Shown here: one piece after another, positions 1 through 7,849 of the stretch
How the letters are laid out: the number at the start of each line of letters is the position of its first letter
How positions within the stretch are numbered: position 1 is the stretch's first letter
Assembly (NCBI RefSeq): GCF_001570565.1
Contig: NZ_BBXE01000029.1
Coordinates: forward strand, 114,523 to 178,522
Length of the DNA: 64,000 nt
Origin: Herbidospora yilanensis
GTDB taxonomy: Bacteria; Actinomycetota; Actinomycetes; Streptosporangiales; Streptosporangiaceae
Direction: 5' to 3'
Notes under the pieces: generated by a model
Seen by the model: only the letters and a program-made list of their open reading frames with translations
What the model was told of the DNA's origin: nothing
The model's database searches: none
Position numbers and translations under genes: made by a program

Positions 1-1
1 C

Positions 2-172
2 CTGACCGCCGTCACCCTCATCGCCACACCCGCCCACGCCGGCGTCGTCGGCTACTACTCCAGCAGCACCGCGTGCGAGGCCGCCGGGCAGCGCGGCCTC
101 GGCAGCGTCTGGCCCTGGTACTCCTGCTACCCGTCGGGCAGCGTCTGGGCCCTCTGGGCACCCGGCTTCTGA
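2..172 (+). CDS. C-terminal part of a small secreted protein (5' end outside window)
   Basis: The frame is open from the window edge to TGA at 170-172, giving 56 residues. It begins inside a hydrophobic stretch ending in TPAHA, which looks like the h-region and cleavage site of a Sec signal peptide. The mature part is about 43 residues, rich in Gly, Ser, Tyr and Trp, with two Cys that could form a disulfide. A strong hairpin follows 8 bp later. The family is not recognised. The start codon lies upstream of the window. Confidence 0.6.
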   Translation: MTAVTLIATPAHAGVVGYYSSSTACEAAGQRGLGSVWPWYSCYPSGSVWALWAPGF

Positions 173-180
173 CGCCCGGA

Positions 181-219
181 ACCCGGGGCCGCCTCTCCGG
201 GGGAGAGGCGGCCCCGGGT
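181..219 (+). terminator. Rho-independent-like hairpin after the small secreted protein gene
   Basis: A perfect 18-bp inverted repeat (arms 181-198 and 202-219, 3-nt loop GGG) lies just after the stop codon at 172. There is no U-tract, as is usual for high-GC actinomycete terminators. Confidence 0.8.
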
Positions 220-317
220 CGTCGAGGCCGGAACCTTTGCCTTCGGCACCGGGAAAGCGGACATAACGGTGGGAATCTCTGTCCTCGTCCGGAGAAACCC
301 ACATCGGGAGACCGCTG

Positions 318-920
318 ATGCTGAGTAAGGCCCGTTTGCCGCTGGTTGTCCCGCTGGGTGTGGGAGTCGTCATGGTCGGCTTCACCGCGCTGGCGGCGCT
401 GAAGCCGGGCGGGGGCGGCGTACCGGCCGGCGCCGTGATCAAGAACACCCAGGGCCAGACGGTCGGCTCGCTCCAGATCGAGGACGCCGGCGACGGCAAG
501 ACCAAGGTCACGGTCGCGGTGACGAGCCTGCCGGCGGGATACCACGGCTTCCACGTCCACGCCAAGGGCGTCTGCGACCCCCGGTCGAAGGACCCCGCCA
601 CGGGCAGCCCGTTCTTCAGCGCGGGCGGCCACTTCGACCTCGGCTCCCACTCGCACGACCACCACACCGGAGACCTGCCCAACCTGCTCGTCGGCGCGGA
701 CGGCACCGGCACCGCCTCGGCGGTGACCGACCGCTTCCAGGTGGCGCAGCTCTTCGACGGCGACGGCAGCTCCGTCATGATCCACGCCCTGGCCGACAAC
801 CACGCCAACATCCCCGACCGCTACCGGAACGAGACGGGCCGGCAGGGCCCCGACGCCGAGACCCTCAAGGCCGGCGACTCGGGCGGGCGCATCGCCTGCG
901 GCGTGATCACCCGAAGCTGA
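318..920 (+). CDS. sodC: Secreted or membrane-anchored Cu/Zn superoxide dismutase
   Basis: The product has 200 residues. Residues 10-28 form a hydrophobic N-terminal segment (signal or anchor), followed by a SodC domain from about residue 38. Ligand-type motifs are present: HVH (H79, H81), GGHF (H105), HHTGDLPN (H116, D119) and MIHA (H156), with the conserved cysteine pair C86 and C194. In the family, the enzyme dismutates superoxide outside the cytoplasmic membrane. The ATG at 318 has GGGAG about 8 nt upstream. It looks monocistronic: a terminator precedes it and a gene remnant follows. The assignment is firm; anchoring versus release is not decided by the sequence. Confidence 0.93.
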   Translation: MLSKARLPLVVPLGVGVVMVGFTALAALKPGGGGVPAGAVIKNTQGQTVGSLQIEDAGDGKTKVTVAVTSLPAGYHGFHVHAKGVCDPRSKDPATGSPFFSAGGHFDLGSHSHDHHTGDLPNLLVGADGTGTASAVTDRFQVAQLFDGDGSSVMIHALADNHANIPDRYRNETGRQGPDAETLKAGDSGGRIACGVITRS

Positions 921-921
921 C

Positions 922-1068
922 CCGGCCGCGCCACGCGACGACGCCGGCACGTCCTGCTGCCACGCGCTCCAGAACAAGTTGTGCGTCCGCGGGCCGGGCG
1001 AGGAGCCGCAGGAGGTCTGCCCGGTCAAGGCCGACGCGGCCCTGACCAAGGAGGACCGCTGCCATTGG
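922..1068 (+). pseudogene. Possible Cys-rich gene remnant between sodC and a bidirectional terminator
   Basis: Frame 922 reads a protein-like segment with third-position GC bias and clustered cysteines (TSCCHALQNKLC, EEPQEVCPV, EDRCHWK). It has no start of its own and no stop before the hairpin at 1070. It may be the 3' remnant of a small Cys-rich secreted protein gene. The family is unknown. Confidence 0.3.
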
Positions 1069-1069
1069 A

Positions 1070-1099
1070 AAAGCCCTTCCGGTCACCCGGAAGGGCTTT
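1070..1099. terminator. Bidirectional terminator
   Basis: A perfect 13-bp stem AAAGCCCTTCCGG / CCGGAAGGGCTTT has a 4-nt loop (TCAC), with A and T runs at the ends so it could work on both strands. It sits between the rightward sodC region and the leftward collagen-like gene, whose stop is at 1111. Confidence 0.85.
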
Positions 1100-1110
1100 C
1101 GCGCGACAGG

Positions 1111-1926
1111 TCAGACGCAGATGGCGTAGACCTTGAGCTTGACGGTCCTGTTGTTCTCGATCGCGACACGAACCGCCCAGCTGTTGCTGTTGCCGTTGAC
1201 GGTCGGCTTGCTCATGGCCACGTACTTGACGTAGTCGGTGCCGGAGGTGATGTCGTAGCCGCCGCCGACGACCTTCTTGCCCGGGTCGCAGTTGGTCAGG
1301 ACGTAGTCCGAGCTGCTGTTGACCGAAGTCTCAATGCCGGTCTTGATGACCGGCGTGACGCCGCCGCCGGCGGGGCCGGTCTCGCCCTTCGGGCCCTGCG
1401 GGCCGGTCGCGCCCGTCTCGCCCTTGGGGCCCTGGGGGCCCGCGGGGCCGGCCTTGCCGTCCTTCCCGTCCTGGCCGTTGGCGCCCTTCGGCCCGGCGGG
1501 GCCGGTCTCGCCCTTCGGGCCCTGCGGTCCGGCGGGGCCGGTCTCACCCTTGGGACCCTGCGGGCCGGCGGGGCCGGTCTCGCCCTTCGGGCCCTGCGGG
1601 CCGGCGGGGCCGGTCTGACCCTTGGGTCCCTGCGGGCCGGTCTGGCCCTTCGGGCCCTGCGGGCCGGTCGCGCCGGTCATGCCCTGGAGGCCCATCGGGC
1701 CCTGCGCGCCCTGGCCACCCCAGGTGACCTTCGTCTCGGTCGCGCGGCACTTGGTGGTCGCGGTCACGATGCGCGCGTACCGGGTCTTCTTGTTGACACA
1801 GGCGTGGATGACGGTGTCAGCAGCCGAAGAAGCGGTCGCCATGCTTCCGACGGCGAAAATCGAACCCGCGAGCGCGCCGACGGTCAAAATCCCGACAGTG
1901 CGGCCGCCCGGCAACCTGATAGCCAC
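1111..1926 (-). CDS. Secreted collagen-like (Gly-X-Y) protein
   Basis: The product has 271 residues. An N-terminal signal peptide (about 1-36, ending ASSAA) is followed by a short two-Cys domain (about 37-70), then 38 uninterrupted Gly-X-Y triplets (about 73-186) built from [12 protein letters not shown] units. A C-terminal domain (187-271) has two Cys and no recognised family. The GTG start at 1926 has GGAAGG 7 nt upstream. Bacterial collagen-like proteins form surface triple helices, with the C-terminal domain often nucleating trimerisation. That role here is inference. It is a single gene with convergent terminators at its 3' end. Confidence 0.9.
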   Translation of the reverse strand: MAIRLPGGRTVGILTVGALAGSIFAVGSMATASSAADTVIHACVNKKTRYARIVTATTKCRATETKVTWGGQGAQGPMGLQGMTGATGPQGPKGQTGPQGPKGQTGPAGPQGPKGETGPAGPQGPKGETGPAGPQGPKGETGPAGPKGANGQDGKDGKAGPAGPQGPKGETGATGPQGPKGETGPAGGGVTPVIKTGIETSVNSSSDYVLTNCDPGKKVVGGGYDITSGTDYVKYVAMSKPTVNGNSNSWAVRVAIENNRTVKLKVYAICV

Positions 1927-2099
1927 TGATTTTCCTTCCGATGAAAACAGCGTGTCCTCTGTTTCTGAAGAGGACCCTGTGGTTGACGGCCCACCGGCAC
2001 GCGCGGTTCACCGGTCGAATATCACAGCTCGATATCAACGTTTCTGTAGGTGTTCACTTACTCGAAAGTCCCACCAATTGTCAGCCGCCCGATAAACAA

Positions 2100-2134
2100 T
2101 TGACTGGACGTCCCGTCCAAACTGGACATAGAGT
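2100..2134 (+). promoter_or_regulatory. Promoter and inverted repeat of the YheO-type regulator gene
   Basis: TGGACG-N3-CGTCCA (2105-2119) is a perfect 6-bp inverted repeat. A TAGAGT box (2129-2134) lies 6 nt before the ATG at 2141, as expected for a leaderless transcript. The repeat is in the -35 region, so repression or autoregulation is plausible. Confidence 0.5.
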
Positions 2135-2140
2135 CCGGCC

Positions 2141-2779
2141 ATGGACGACGATCCCCGGGTGCGAACATGGGCGCCGGCGTGCCGGGCCGTGGCGGCGCTG
2201 CTCGGCCCCTACGCCGAGGTGGTCCTGCACGATCCCGGCACCGACCGGATCATGGCCGTCTGGAACCCGATGAGCACGCGCGGCCCGGGAGACCCGTCGC
2301 TGCTCGGGGAGCTCGACGCCCTCGACCCCTCGGCCCCCGACGTGTTCGGGCCCTACGAGAAACTGCTCGCCGACGGCCGCCGCCTGTCGTCGGTCAGCGC
2401 GATCCTGCGCGACGCCGACGGCAGACCGTCGGCCGTGTTGTGCGTCAACCTCGACCGGACGCCGCTGGAGCAGGCCGCGGCCGTGTTGTCGGCCTTCGGC
2501 GCCCCGACGGCCTCCCGGCCCGAGCCGCTGTTCGAGCACGACTGGAACGAGCGTGTCCAGCACGTCGTCGGCTCCTACGTGCGCGAGTGCGGCCGGCCGG
2601 TGGAGCGGCTGACCCGCGCCGACCGCCTCGCCGTGCTGGGCCGGCTGGAGGAGGCCGGGGTGTTCGCCGTGCGCCGTGCCACCCCGGTCGTCGCCCGCGC
2701 GCTGGCGGTCTCCCGATCCACCGTCTACGGCCTGCTGGCCGAGCTCAGAGCACCGAACACGAAGGACCACGCACGATGA
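2141..2779 (+). CDS. YheO/DauR-family PAS-HTH transcriptional regulator
   Basis: The product has 212 residues. The N-terminal YheO-like PAS domain (about 8-115) contains the family-typical AEVVLHDP and GPYEKLLADGRRLSSVSAIL segments. A C-terminal HTH (about 160-205) contains ALAVSRSTVYGLL. DauR-type members control amino-acid catabolism. The gene overlaps the next one by 4 nt (ATGA), so the regulator and aminotransferase are probably co-translated and functionally linked. The ATG follows a TAGAGT box by 6 nt. Confidence 0.88.
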   Translation: MDDDPRVRTWAPACRAVAALLGPYAEVVLHDPGTDRIMAVWNPMSTRGPGDPSLLGELDALDPSAPDVFGPYEKLLADGRRLSSVSAILRDADGRPSAVLCVNLDRTPLEQAAAVLSAFGAPTASRPEPLFEHDWNERVQHVVGSYVRECGRPVERLTRADRLAVLGRLEEAGVFAVRRATPVVARALAVSRSTVYGLLAELRAPNTKDHAR

Positions 2780-3951
2780 CCCGGCTGCCCGACTTCCGCC
2801 TCGAAACGTACTTCTCCCGGTGGGAGTTCACCGCCCGTCACCACCTGACGGCCTCCGACGCCCAGAGCATGTCGCTCGGCGAACTGCTGTCCCTGGCCGA
2901 CGACGACGACCGGGCCGCGTTCGAGAACCTGTCCCTCGGCTACACCACCACCTACGGCGACCCGGCGCTGCGCGAGGCGATCGCGGCGACCTACGACCGG
3001 GTCGACGCCGCCGGCGTCCTCTGCTTCGCGGGCGCCGAGGAGGCCCTCTACCTGGCGATGAACGTCCTGCTCGACGCCGGTGACCACGCGGTCGTGGTGA
3101 CGCCGAACTACCAGGCGGCCGAGACCGTGCCGCTGGCGTTGTGCGAGGTCACCGGCGTCGCCCTCGACCCCGACGACGACTGGGCCCTGGACCTCGGCCG
3201 GATCAGGGCGGCGATCAGGCCGAACACCCGGGTCGTGTCGGTGAACTTCCCCAACAACCCCACCGGCAAGGTCATCGCTGCCGCCGACTTCGCCGAACTG
3301 GCCCGGATCTGCGACGAGCACGACGTCCACCTGTTCAGCGACGAGGTCTACCGAGGCCTCGAACGCGACCCCGCCCGCACCCTGCCGCAGGCCGCCGACC
3401 TGTCCGAGCGGGCCCTGTCGCTCAACGTGACCTCGAAGTCGCTGGGCCTGCCGGGCCTGCGGATCGGCTGGCTCGCCTGCCGTGACCGCGCCCTGCTCGA
3501 CCGGCTGGAGCGGGCCAAGCACTACACCACCATCTGCAACTCCGCCCCGAGCGAGGTGCTGGCCCGGATCGCGCTCAAGGCGCGGACCGGGATCCTGGCC
3601 CGCAACCGCGCCCTGATCGCCCGCAACCTGCCGGTCTTCGACACGTTCTTCGCCGAGTTCCCCGACCTGTTCGAGTGGCGCGCGCCCGACGGCGGCTGCG
3701 TCGCCTATCCCCGCTATCTCGGCCCCGACGGGGTCGAGGAGTTCTGCGCCCGCCTCGTGGACGAGGCCGGCGTCCTGCTGCTGCCCGCGAGCATCTACCG
3801 GTCGGAGCTCACCCCTGCCCCCGCCGACCGGTTCCGCGTCGGGGTCGGCCGCGCCGACCCCGAAGAGGGCCTGGCGGCCTTCCGTGCCTGGCTCAGGCGA
3901 GGGACGCGACCAGCCGGTGCAGGGTCTCGCCGAGCTCGGTCCGGCAGATGA
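2776..3951 (+). CDS. PLP-dependent class I/II aminotransferase
   Basis: The product has 391 residues, a normal fold-type I length. The NFPNNPTGK substrate/PLP loop, FSDEVYRG, and the Schiff-base lysine segment LNVTSKSLGLPGLRIGW are all visible. The start ATG overlaps the regulator stop (ATGA). The substrate is unknown; pairing with a DauR-like regulator suggests an amino acid or amino-acid derivative. The 3' end runs 59 bp into the convergent NmrA-like gene, and the last residues (RRGTRPAGAGSRRARSGR) look like read-on beyond the fold. Confidence 0.9.
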   Translation: MTRLPDFRLETYFSRWEFTARHHLTASDAQSMSLGELLSLADDDDRAAFENLSLGYTTTYGDPALREAIAATYDRVDAAGVLCFAGAEEALYLAMNVLLDAGDHAVVVTPNYQAAETVPLALCEVTGVALDPDDDWALDLGRIRAAIRPNTRVVSVNFPNNPTGKVIAAADFAELARICDEHDVHLFSDEVYRGLERDPARTLPQAADLSERALSLNVTSKSLGLPGLRIGWLACRDRALLDRLERAKHYTTICNSAPSEVLARIALKARTGILARNRALIARNLPVFDTFFAEFPDLFEWRAPDGGCVAYPRYLGPDGVEEFCARLVDEAGVLLLPASIYRSELTPAPADRFRVGVGRADPEEGLAAFRAWLRRGTRPAGAGSRRARSGR

Positions 3952-4759
3952 CGGTCCGGTCGCCCCGGGTCCGGTAGAGGCCGAGCCGCTCGGCGTCGTA
4001 CAACTCGGCGAGCTCGGCCGCGATCCGTGGCGGCAGACCGGCGTCCACCAGCGCGCCGGTCCACCCGGCGTGGGGGATGGTGACGACCTGGAGCGGGCGG
4101 CCGAGCGCGGCCGACAACTCCCCGGCGACCTGGCGCTCGGTGTAGCGGGGGCCGTCGAGGTCGACGACCTCGCTGGTCGCGGCGGGGGAGAGCAGGGCCT
4201 CGGCGGCCACCACGCCGATGTCGCGGGTCGCGATCATGGTCGTCGGCACGTCGGCCGAGTCGGCGAACACGGGGTAGACGCCCTGGCCGAGCACCGCGCC
4301 GAGCAGCAGTTCGGCCTTCTCCTGGAAGTGCCACGAGCGGAGGGCAGTCACCCGCGCGCCGGTCGCCCGCAGCCCGTTCTCCAGGTGGTGCAGCCAGCGG
4401 ATCGGGCCGGTGCCCTCGGCCAGCTCGGCCCCGATCGACGACAGCAGCACCACGTGCGGGACCCCGCTGTCACGGACCGCCGCGGCGATGGTGTCGGCCA
4501 GCGTGCGGTGGGCGGCGTCGGGGTCGTCCCGTGCCACGTCGGTCGGCAGCAGGACGAACGCGCCCGCGCAGCCGCGCAGCGCCTCCGCCAGCGCCGCCCG
4601 GTCGCCCAGGTCGGCCACGGCCACCCGCGCCCCGGCGGCGGACCATTCGCCGCCCTTGGCCGCGTCGCGGACCACCGCCCGCACCTGCTCTCCTCTGCCC
4701 AGCAGCTCGCGCGCCGCCGCGCCGCCGACGTGGCCGGTCACCCCGGTGATCGCATACAT
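3893..4759 (-). CDS. NmrA-like NAD(P)-binding protein
   Basis: The product has 288 residues. A Rossmann GVTGHVGG motif lies at residues 6-13, the segment following the dinucleotide site has RAVVRDAAKGGEW, and later parts match atypical SDR/NmrA quinone-oxidoreductase-like proteins. The ATG at 4759 is chosen over an upstream one at 4807 because GGAGGT precedes it by 5 nt and the fold begins there. It is divergent from the AraC-family gene, with a palindrome between them. The substrate is unknown. Confidence 0.87.
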   Translation of the reverse strand: MYAITGVTGHVGGAAARELLGRGEQVRAVVRDAAKGGEWSAAGARVAVADLGDRAALAEALRGCAGAFVLLPTDVARDDPDAAHRTLADTIAAAVRDSGVPHVVLLSSIGAELAEGTGPIRWLHHLENGLRATGARVTALRSWHFQEKAELLLGAVLGQGVYPVFADSADVPTTMIATRDIGVVAAEALLSPAATSEVVDLDGPRYTERQVAGELSAALGRPLQVVTIPHAGWTGALVDAGLPPRIAAELAELYDAERLGLYRTRGDRTVICRTELGETLHRLVASLA

Positions 4760-4783
4760 CCCGTTACCTCCGTCTTGGGTTCG

Positions 4784-4799
4784 TGTACGACCAAGTACA
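4784..4799. promoter_or_regulatory. Inverted repeat TGTAC-N6-GTACA between the NmrA-like and AraC genes
   Basis: A perfect 5-bp inverted repeat lies in the 109-bp divergent gap, 25 bp upstream of the NmrA-like start. It is a candidate operator for the adjacent AraC-type regulator or another protein. Confidence 0.4.
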
Positions 4800-4868
4800 T
4801 CCGGCAACGGTGAGACGATCCATGTTCGTCACACTCGATTCCATGTCTGTGCGTCTACGCTGAGGGGT

Positions 4869-5825
4869 GTGGACCCCCTTGCCGACCTTCTCGACGGCGT
4901 ACGCGCCCGCAGCGCGGCCTTCTGCCGGGCGATCCTGCAGCCGCCGTGGGCGCTGCGCATCGCCGACGAGGCCCGGCTCGCCCTGGCCACCACGTTGCGC
5001 GGCCACGCCTGGATCGTGCCCGACCACGGGGAACCGGTGTTGCTGCGCACCGGCGACGTGGCCATCGTCAAAGGCCCCGACCACTACACGGTCGGCGACG
5101 ACCCGGCCACCCCGCCCGACCTCGTCGTCCACCCCGGCAACCGGCTGACCACCCTCGACGGCGCCGACGTCACCGACCGGCTCCGCCTGGGGCCGCGTAC
5201 GAGCGGGCGCTCCGCCGAGGGGTCGGCGGTCGTGGCCAGCGGCACCTACCAGGTCAGCGGCGAGGTCAGCGACCGGCTGCTGAACGCGCTGCCGGACATC
5301 GTGGTGGTGCCCAGGTCGAGCATGCCCTCACCGGTCATGGAACTGCTGGCCCACGAGGTCGACAACGAGGGGCCGGGCCAGGGCGTCGTCCTCGACCGGC
5401 TCCTGGACCTGGCGCTGATCGCGACGCTGCGCGCCTGGTTCGCCCGCCCCGAGGCGCACGCCCCCGGCTGGTACGCCGCCCAGAGCGACCCGCTGATCGG
5501 CCCGGCGCTGCGGCTGATCCACGACGACCCCGCCCACCCGTGGACGGTGGCGTCCATGGCCGAGAAGGTGGGCGCCTCGCGGGCCGCCTTCGCCCGCCGG
5601 TTCGCCGCCCTGGTGGGCGAGCCGCCGCTGACCTATCTGACCGGCTGGCGCATCGCCCTCGCCGCCGACCTGCTGCGGTCGTCCGACACGACGATCGACT
5701 CGGTGGCCCGCCACGTCGGCTACGCCAACGCCTTCGCGCTGAGCGTCGCGTTCAAGCGGGTCCGGGGCGTGTCGCCGAGCGGCCACCGGGCCGGTGTGCG
5801 ATCAGCGGCCGGTGCGCGTGGGTGA
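4869..5825 (+). CDS. AraC-family regulator with N-terminal cupin domain
   Basis: The product has 318 residues. The cupin-type sensing domain (about 1-190) has ALRIADEARLAL and GDVAIVKGPDHYTV. The AraC HTH pair (about 205-310) has WTVASMAEKVGASRAAFARRF and IDSVARHVGYANAFALSVAFKRV. The GTG start at 4869 (product begins VDPLADLLDG) matches the usual start of the family. The gene is divergent from the NmrA-like reductase, its probable target. Its 3' end overlaps the convergent CDF gene by 74 bp. Confidence 0.9.
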   Translation: MDPLADLLDGVRARSAAFCRAILQPPWALRIADEARLALATTLRGHAWIVPDHGEPVLLRTGDVAIVKGPDHYTVGDDPATPPDLVVHPGNRLTTLDGADVTDRLRLGPRTSGRSAEGSAVVASGTYQVSGEVSDRLLNALPDIVVVPRSSMPSPVMELLAHEVDNEGPGQGVVLDRLLDLALIATLRAWFARPEAHAPGWYAAQSDPLIGPALRLIHDDPAHPWTVASMAEKVGASRAAFARRFAALVGEPPLTYLTGWRIALAADLLRSSDTTIDSVARHVGYANAFALSVAFKRVRGVSPSGHRAGVRSAAGARG

Positions 5826-6828
5826 GTTCGGGACCGTCCGGATCGGTGTGGACGGTCGCCGCGCCCAGCCGGGGAAGCCCGTGGATCAGCCGGTGCTCGA
5901 CGTCGACCGCGACCTGGTGGGCTTCGACCACCGACATCGCCGGGTCGACCAGGACGTCGACCTCGGCGCGTAGCGCGTGGCCGAGCCAGCGCAGCCGGAT
6001 CGACCCCGCCCGCGCCACCCCCGGCGTCGCGGTGATGATCTCCTCGGCCAGGGTCACCAGCGCGGGGTCGACCGCGTCCATGAGCCGGTGGTAGATCTCG
6101 CGGCCGGCGTCGCGCAGCACGAACAGGATGGCCGCCGTGATGAGCAGGCCGATGACCGGGTCGGCGATCGGGAAGCCCAGCGCCACGCCGCCGGCCCCGA
6201 AGAGCACGGCCAGCGAGGTGAACCCGTCGGCGCGCGCGTGCAGCCCGTCGGCCACCAGCGCGGCCGAGCCGATCCGCCGCCCGACCCGGATGCGGTAACG
6301 CGCCACCCACTCGTTGCCCACGAAGCCGATCAGGGCCGCACCCGCGACCCAGCCGAGGGCCCCGACCTCCTGCGGGTCGAGCAGCCGCCGCACGGACTCG
6401 TACCCGGCGAACAGCGCCGACGCGGCGATGAGCAGCACGATGACGATCCCGGCCAGGTCTTCGGCGCGGCCGTAGCCGTAGGTGAAACGGCGGGTGGCGG
6501 CCCGGCGGCCGACCGAGAACGCGATGGCCAGGGGGACGGCGGTCAGGGCGTCGGCGAAGTTGTGCAGCGTGTCGCCGAGCAGCGCGACCGACCCGGAGAA
6601 GGCGACGACGACCGCCTGCGCCAGCGCGGTGAACATGAGGATCGCGAACGACAGGCCCAGCACCCGGAGCCCGAGCCTGCTGGATTCGAACGCGGCGTCG
6701 GTCTTGTCCGCCGAGTCGTGGTTGTGGGGAGTGACCAGATGGCGGGCGTCGGCCAGGAGCCGCCGGAGCCGTCCCCGGTGGGCGTGCCCGTGCCCGTGCC
6801 CGTGCCCGTGTTCGATGTCTGAGCCCAT
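5752..6828 (-). CDS. Cation diffusion facilitator (Zn/Co-type) efflux transporter
   Basis: The product has 358 residues. The His-rich N-terminus (HGHGHGHGHAH, about 7-17) is a likely metal-binding tail. Six predicted membrane segments follow (about 50-245), with the transport-site pairs LLGDTLHNFAD and ALVADGLHARADGF (H/D-rich, typical of CDF), then a cytoplasmic ferredoxin-like domain. It is divergent from an ArsR-type sensor 20 bp away, the classic metal-efflux arrangement. The substrate is probably Zn2+ or a similar divalent ion (inference). Confidence 0.93.
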   Translation of the reverse strand: MGSDIEHGHGHGHGHAHRGRLRRLLADARHLVTPHNHDSADKTDAAFESSRLGLRVLGLSFAILMFTALAQAVVVAFSGSVALLGDTLHNFADALTAVPLAIAFSVGRRAATRRFTYGYGRAEDLAGIVIVLLIAASALFAGYESVRRLLDPQEVGALGWVAGAALIGFVGNEWVARYRIRVGRRIGSAALVADGLHARADGFTSLAVLFGAGGVALGFPIADPVIGLLITAAILFVLRDAGREIYHRLMDAVDPALVTLAEEIITATPGVARAGSIRLRWLGHALRAEVDVLVDPAMSVVEAHQVAVDVEHRLIHGLPRLGAATVHTDPDGPELTHAHRPLIAHRPGGRSATRPGPA

Positions 6829-6848
6829 GTCTGCCAGGATATGTATTC
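6829..6848. promoter_or_regulatory. 20-bp divergent control region of the CDF/ArsR pair
   Basis: Only 20 bp separate the two start codons, so both promoters and any metal-sensor operator must overlap here. The central ATATGTATTCATGTA is AT-rich relative to its surroundings, as ArsR-family operators usually are. The exact boxes are not resolved. Confidence 0.5.
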
Positions 6849-7208
6849 ATGTACGCACGCGACAACGAAGCAGGTGCGACACCGCCGCAGGAGCCACCTA
6901 CGGGCGCGCAGGTGGAGACGGCCGTGGAGGCCTTCCGCATGCTCGGCGACGCCACCCGCCTCCGGCTGATGTGGCTGCTCTCGTCCGGCGAATACGACGT
7001 GAGCTCCCTGACCGAGGCGATCGGCGCCCCCCGCCCCTCGGTCTCCCAGCACCTGGCGAAACTGCGGCTGGCGGGCCTGGTCACCACCCGCAGGGACGGC
7101 CGCCGGGTGCTCTACCGCGCCCGCGACGCCCACGTGCGCAGGCTCATCGGCGAGGCGCTGTTCCACGCGGACCACGAGGTCTCCGGGATACCGCGCCACG
7201 ACGACTGA
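6849..7208 (+). CDS. ArsR/SmtB-family metal-responsive repressor
   Basis: The product has 119 residues. The winged HTH has FRMLGDATRLRLMWLL, the recognition helix RPSVSQHLAKLRLAGLV and a wing TRRDGRRVLYRARDAHV. The His-containing C-terminal helix (LFHADHE, plus H in VSGIPRHDD) resembles the alpha5 metal site of Zn/Co/Ni sensors. It lacks a CxC alpha3 motif. It probably represses itself and the divergent CDF exporter until metal binds. Confidence 0.92.
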   Translation: MYARDNEAGATPPQEPPTGAQVETAVEAFRMLGDATRLRLMWLLSSGEYDVSSLTEAIGAPRPSVSQHLAKLRLAGLVTTRRDGRRVLYRARDAHVRRLIGEALFHADHEVSGIPRHDD

Positions 7209-7248
7209 GCCCCGCCGTCCGGTCGGTCTGAGGCCGGCCGGAGCCGGG

Positions 7249-7788
7249 TCACCTCTCGCTGTGTCGCCGGCGGTACGCCCTGACCTTGGCGCGGTTGCCG
7301 CATTCGGACATGCCGCACCACTGCCGGTTCTCGCCCCGCGAGGTGTCGACGTACAGGCGAGTGCACTCGGTGTTGGCGCAGCGCTTGACGCGGGCGGGGG
7401 TGGCGAGCAGGTCGAGCAGGTCGGCGGCGAGGGTGGCCAGCAGTTCGTCGACGGTGCCCGACCGCCGGGTGGTCCCGTCGGGCAGCAGGGTCGGGACGAG
7501 CGCCGGGCGTCGGGCGTGGTCGTTGAGCAGGTCCACGTCGCCCTGCTCCGGTCGCCGGTCGTCGAGACGGGCCGACGTGGTGCGGTAGACGGCCTCCCGC
7601 AGGCCGATCGCGGCGGTGAGGTCGGCTTCGCCGACCGCGGGCGCGGTGTCGAGCAGCCCGGCGGCCTCCACCCATGCGGACAGGTCGGCGGGGGAGAGCA
7701 ACTGCTCCTCCGGAGCGTCGCTGCGCCGCCACTTCCGCGTGCCGGCGAAGTCGAGGGAGCGGCGGCCGCTCACGAAGACGAACCCCAT
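7249..7788 (-). CDS. CGNR zinc-finger (ABATE-domain) putative regulator
   Basis: The product has 179 residues. The N-terminal ABATE domain (about 1-120) begins GFVFVSGRRSLDFAGT. The C-terminal CGNR finger (about 130-175) has KRCANTEC then WCGMSECGNRAKVRAYRRR, giving four Cys. The family is predicted to be stress-related transcription regulators. The ATG at 7788 is preferred because the domain starts there; a start at 7836 is possible but would cross both operators. A CAAGAT -10-like box lies 6 nt upstream, implying a leaderless transcript. It is divergent from the DinB-lyase gene. Confidence 0.88.
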   Translation of the reverse strand: MGFVFVSGRRSLDFAGTRKWRRSDAPEEQLLSPADLSAWVEAAGLLDTAPAVGEADLTAAIGLREAVYRTTSARLDDRRPEQGDVDLLNDHARRPALVPTLLPDGTTRRSGTVDELLATLAADLLDLLATPARVKRCANTECTRLYVDTSRGENRQWCGMSECGNRAKVRAYRRRHSER

Positions 7789-7809
7789 GTAACCATCTTG
7801 ACAGGTTAC
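7789..7809. promoter_or_regulatory. Operator copy 1: GTAACC-N9-GGTTAC at the CGNR gene
   Basis: A perfect 6-bp inverted repeat with a 9-nt spacer abuts the CGNR start codon and covers its likely -10/+1 region. The same repeat with the same spacer recurs 40 bp away. Confidence 0.7.
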
Positions 7810-7828
7810 GGAGCCTTCATGCAATCGT

Positions 7829-7849
7829 GTAACCATGCAAGACGGTTAC
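7829..7849. promoter_or_regulatory. Operator copy 2: GTAACC-N9-GGTTAC over the DinB-lyase start
   Basis: This is identical in both half-sites and in spacer length to the copy at 7789-7809. The start codon at 7835 lies inside its spacer. The two centres are 40 bp apart, close to four helical turns, so both dimers would sit on one face of the DNA. Confidence 0.7.

Noticed and set aside
979..1929. Plus-strand frame through the collagen-like gene
   Set aside because: The regular pattern is the antisense of the Gly-X-Y repeat, and the frame runs through the terminator at 1070-1099.
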